Of a DNA stretch of 64,000 nt, positions 61,250-64,000 are shown piece after piece. The DNA is from Arthrobacter sp. PM3. Its GTDB lineage: Bacteria; Actinomycetota; Actinomycetes; Actinomycetales; Micrococcaceae. The first letter of the stretch is position 1. Every line of letters begins with the position of its first letter. The notes under the pieces were generated by a model. The model saw only the letters and a list, made by a program, of their open reading frames with translations, made no database searches and was not told the origin of the DNA. The DNA is taken from positions 2,639,272 to 2,703,271 of the forward strand of contig NZ_CP022314.1 of NCBI RefSeq assembly GCF_003352915.1, read 5' to 3'. The position numbers and the translations under genes were made by a program.

Positions 61250-62548
61250 GTGACTACTACCACCGCTACCTCAGCTGCCGTGAGCAACCAGCCGCTGGCC
61301 GAACTCGACCCTGAAATCGCCGCCGTCCTGGACCAGGAACTTGGCCGCCAGCGCGGCACCCTGGAGATGATCGCCTCCGAAAACTTCGCCCCGCGCGCCG
61401 TCATGGAAGCACAGGGCTCCGTCCTGACCAACAAGTACGCCGAGGGCTACCCGGGACGCCGTTACTACGGCGGCTGCGAATACGTCGACGTCGCCGAGCA
61501 GCTCGCGATCGACCGTGTCAAGGCTCTCTTCGGCGCTGGGTATGCCAACGTCCAGCCGCACTCCGGCGCGCAGGCCAACGCCGCCGCGCTCCACGCCATG
61601 ATCACCCCCGGCGACAAGATCCTGGGCCTGTCCCTGGCCCACGGCGGCCACCTCACCCACGGCATGAAGCTGAACTTCTCCGGCAAGCTCTACGACGTCG
61701 CCGCCTACCAGGTCGAGGAAGACACCTTCCGGATCGACATGGACAAGCTGCGCGAGCAGGCCATCGCCGAAAAGCCCCAGGTCATCATCGCCGGCTGGTC
61801 CGCCTACCCCCGGCACCTCGACTTCGCCGCGTTCCGCTCGATCGCCGACGAAGTCGGCGCCCTGCTCTGGACCGACATGGCGCACTTCGCCGGCCTCGTG
61901 GCCGCCGGACTGCACCCGAGCCCGGTCCCGCACTCCGACGTCGTGACCTCCACCGTGCACAAGACGCTCGCCGGCCCGCGCTCCGGCGTCATCCTGGCCA
62001 AGGAGGAATGGGCCAAGAAGCTGAACTCCGCCGTGTTCCCCGGCCAGCAAGGCGGCCCGCTCATGCACGTGATCGCCGCGAAGGCCGTGGCCTTCAAGAT
62101 CGCCGGCACCGAGGAATTCAAGGAGCGCCAGGAGCGCGTCCTTGAAGGCGCCAAGATCATCGCCGAACGCCTCGGCCAGGCCGACGTCGCCGAGGCCGGC
62201 GTCTCGGTCCTCACCGGCGGCACCGACGTGCACCTGGTCCTGGTGGACCTGCGCAACTCCCAGCTGGACGGCCAGCAGGCAGAGGACCTCCTGCACTCCG
62301 TGGGCATCACCGTCAACCGCAACGCCGTGCCGTTCGACCCCCGCCCGCCAATGGTCACCTCCGGCCTGCGCATCGGCACCCCGGCCCTGGCCACCCGCGG
62401 CTTCGGCGCCGAGGAATTCACCGAGGTCGCGGACATCATCGCCACCGCCCTGAAGGCCGGCGCGTCCACCGACGTCGAGTCCCTGCAGGCCCGCGTGGAC
62501 AAGCTCGCCGCCGACTTCCCGCTGTACCCGCAGCACGAGCAGTGGTAG
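61250..62548 (+). CDS. glyA: Serine hydroxymethyltransferase
   Basis: This 432-residue PLP enzyme interconverts serine and glycine with THF/methylene-THF, the main one-carbon entry. Family motifs are [35 protein letters not shown] near 45-79, [25 protein letters not shown] with the PLP lysine in TVHKT, and [12 protein letters not shown] near 375. The GTG at 61250 has AGGAG 5 nt before it. The gene is followed 3 bp later by folD, and its leader carries a ZTP riboswitch. Confidence 0.97.
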   Translation: MTTTTATSAAVSNQPLAELDPEIAAVLDQELGRQRGTLEMIASENFAPRAVMEAQGSVLTNKYAEGYPGRRYYGGCEYVDVAEQLAIDRVKALFGAGYANVQPHSGAQANAAALHAMITPGDKILGLSLAHGGHLTHGMKLNFSGKLYDVAAYQVEEDTFRIDMDKLREQAIAEKPQVIIAGWSAYPRHLDFAAFRSIADEVGALLWTDMAHFAGLVAAGLHPSPVPHSDVVTSTVHKTLAGPRSGVILAKEEWAKKLNSAVFPGQQGGPLMHVIAAKAVAFKIAGTEEFKERQERVLEGAKIIAERLGQADVAEAGVSVLTGGTDVHLVLVDLRNSQLDGQQAEDLLHSVGITVNRNAVPFDPRPPMVTSGLRIGTPALATRGFGAEEFTEVADIIATALKAGASTDVESLQARVDKLAADFPLYPQHEQW

Positions 62549-62551
62549 CCC

Positions 62552-63475
62552 ATGACTTCCACTGAGACAGCACGATCTGCTAAGACGACCGCTCAGGTTC
62601 TTGACGGCAAGGCCACCGCCGCCGCCATCAAGGCCGAGCTGACCGGACGCGTGGCCGCACTCAAGGCCAAGGGCATCACCCCCGGACTCGGAACCATCCT
62701 GGTGGGCTCCGACCCCGGCAGCACCTGGTACGTGGCCGGCAAGCACAAGGACTGCGCCGAGGTCGGCATCACGTCCATCCGCCGCGACCTGCCCGAGGAA
62801 ACCACCCAGGACGAACTCCTGGCCGTGGTCCGCGAGCTCAACGACAACCCGGCCTGCACCGGCTACATCGTCCAGCTGCCGTTGCCCAAGCACATCGACC
62901 AGGACGTCATCCTGGAGGCCATGGATCCTGAGAAGGACGCCGACGGCCTGCACCCGATGAACCTGGGCCGGCTTGTGGCCAACGTCGGCGGGCCCATGCG
63001 GTCCCCGCTGCCGTGCACACCCAAGGGCTGCGTGGAGCTGCTGAGCCGGCACGGCATCGACCTCAACGGCAAGCGCGTCCTCGTGGTGGGCCGCGGCGTC
63101 ACCATCGGCCGCCCCGTCGGGCTGCTGCTGACCCGCAAGGACGTCAACGCCACCGTCACCCTGGCCCACACGGGAACGGCGGACCTGCCGGCCGAACTCC
63201 GGCAGGCCGACGTCGTGATCGCCGCGGCCGGACAGCCGCACATGATCAAGGCCAGGGACCTCAAGCCCGGGGCGATCGTGCTCGACGTCGGCGTCAGCCG
63301 GGTCGATGACGGCACCGGAAAAGCCGTGGTCACCGGAGACGTGGAGCCCGCGGCGGCAGAGGTCGCCGCCTGGATTTCGCCGAACCCCGGGGGAGTGGGC
63401 CCCATGACCCGCGCCATGCTGCTGGCCAATGTGGTGGAAACCGCAGAACGCCAGTCAGCAGGGAAAGGCCGCTAA
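62552..63475 (+). CDS. folD: Bifunctional methylene-THF dehydrogenase / methenyl-THF cyclohydrolase
   Basis: This 307-residue enzyme oxidises methylene-THF (made by GlyA) to methenyl-THF and hydrates it to 10-formyl-THF, the donor for PurN and PurH. Motifs are the active-site YVAGKHKDC near 67-75, [11 protein letters not shown] near 108 and DGLHPMNLG, and the NADP loop [16 protein letters not shown] near 174. It ends [22 protein letters not shown]. The start lies 3 bp after the glyA stop, so the two are one operon under the ZTP leader. A perfect hairpin follows. Confidence 0.97.
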   Translation: MTSTETARSAKTTAQVLDGKATAAAIKAELTGRVAALKAKGITPGLGTILVGSDPGSTWYVAGKHKDCAEVGITSIRRDLPEETTQDELLAVVRELNDNPACTGYIVQLPLPKHIDQDVILEAMDPEKDADGLHPMNLGRLVANVGGPMRSPLPCTPKGCVELLSRHGIDLNGKRVLVVGRGVTIGRPVGLLLTRKDVNATVTLAHTGTADLPAELRQADVVIAAAGQPHMIKARDLKPGAIVLDVGVSRVDDGTGKAVVTGDVEPAAAEVAAWISPNPGGVGPMTRAMLLANVVETAERQSAGKGR

Positions 63476-63536
63476 GCAGAGAAAAGCCGCTGAGCTGAGA
63501 AGTACCACTAGGGACCGCCCAGGATCCGGGCCGATG

Positions 63537-63572
63537 ACAGGGCACCTGCTTCCCGCGAAGCAGGTGCCCTGT
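63537..63572 (+). terminator. Perfect 15-bp hairpin after glyA-folD
   Basis: Arms 63537-63551 and 63558-63572 pair perfectly (core GGGCACCTGCTT / AAGCAGGTGCCC) around a 6-nt loop, followed by GTGTCGTT. It closes the one-carbon operon. Confidence 0.8.
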
Positions 63573-63691
63573 GTCGTTAAAGACATAACGGATCGAATAC
63601 ATCCGGAGTTTTTACGAAAAGACTCTTTCATAGTTTGCGGACGTGCACTACCGTGGTGCGGGTGTCCGAACTTGTCTCGAAAGAATCAGCA

Positions 63692-64000
63692 GTGAGCAGC
63701 CCGTCTGACGCCGCTCCGCAGTACGTCATCACCGCCGAAAACCTCACCAAGCGTTACGGCGACGTCACCGCCGTCGACGGCATCTCCTTCCGCGTGCCCG
63801 CCGGGGAAGCCTTCGGCCTGCTCGGGCCCAACGGCGCGGGCAAATCCACCACGATGAAGATGATAGGCGGGGTCTCCCAGCGCACCTCCGGGAATCTGAC
63901 CATCATGGGCCTGGATCCCGAACAGCACGGGCCGGAAGTGCGCGCCCACCTCGGCGTCGTGCCGCAGCAGGACAACCTGGACGAGGAACTCAAGGTCCGG
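63692..64000 (+). CDS. ABC transporter ATP-binding protein (drug/NodI type), cut by the window end
   Basis: The 103 visible residues include the Walker A GPNGAGKSTTMKMIGG (near 44-59), MGLDPEQHG and the Q-loop VPQQDNLDEEL, as in DrrA/NodI-type exporters that pair with an ABC-2 permease. The rest, with signature and Walker B, lies beyond the window. I used the GTG at 63692 behind GAAAGAA; in-frame GTGs at 63656 and 63662 are alternatives. Confidence 0.85.
   Translation, partial: MSSPSDAAPQYVITAENLTKRYGDVTAVDGISFRVPAGEAFGLLGPNGAGKSTTMKMIGGVSQRTSGNLTIMGLDPEQHGPEVRAHLGVVPQQDNLDEELKVR

Noticed and set aside
61271..63241. Minus-strand 656-codon open frame opposite glyA and folD
   Set aside because: A composition-driven antisense shadow of two certain genes; the translation is Gly/Val/His-rich without domains.

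Overview
The window looks like chromosome of a high-GC actinobacterium of the Micrococcaceae, most like Arthrobacter or Pseudarthrobacter. The pointers are very GC-rich codon use with long antisense open frames, many GTG starts behind AGGAG-type ribosome sites, a monomeric NADP-isocitrate dehydrogenase, a Hanks-type kinase, a DUF6350 membrane protein, PucR and ROK regulators, and intergenic arrays of short GC-rich repeats. The genus is inference from gene content, not from a marker gene; I found no rRNA or tRNA gene.

Left part (1-16 kb): a 32-bp repeat array, a short-chain dehydrogenase, a secreted excalibur protein, three tandem PAS-GGDEF-EAL (cyclic-di-GMP) proteins that are clearly paralogues, a GT4 glycosyltransferase, a flotillin with a small NfeD-like partner, a PaaK-like adenylate-forming enzyme, an HNH nuclease and a lipoprotein serine hydrolase whose nucleophile position reads Gly.

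15.7-26.2 kb: a catabolic locus. A tightly packed minus-strand run (FAD oxidoreductase, class III CoA-transferase, enoyl-CoA hydratase, DHDPS-like lyase, atypical SDR, aldehyde dehydrogenase, 7Fe ferredoxin) closes at a strong hairpin. Upstream lies an XRE-cupin regulator and, divergent from it, an MHS-type transporter and a cytidine-deaminase-like enzyme. An AT-rich control region holds repeated palindromes, and a fragment homologous to the regulator's 3' end sits next to the transporter. I do not recognise the substrate. This is my best candidate for an undescribed system.

26-45 kb: DUF4383 and DUF6350 membrane proteins, purN and purH separated by an opposite-strand MFS gene, a 1.3-kb repeat-filled spacer, a secreted trypsin-like protease, icd, an SRPBCC protein, a Ser/Thr kinase coupled to a lipoprotein, a Pro/Ala-rich secreted protein, a Gfo/Idh/MocA oxidoreductase and methylmalonate-semialdehyde dehydrogenase.

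45-64 kb: a MacB/FtsX-type ABC pair; a monosaccharide ABC transporter with a ROK regulator (both promoters carry the same sequence element); a likely amino-acid monooxygenase/amidase cassette (DavB/DavA-like) with permease and divergent PucR regulator; gamma-carbonic anhydrase; a small methyltransferase; purU; and glyA-folD behind a ZTP riboswitch. With purN and purH this makes a folate/purine one-carbon theme. The window ends inside an ABC-transporter ATPase gene.
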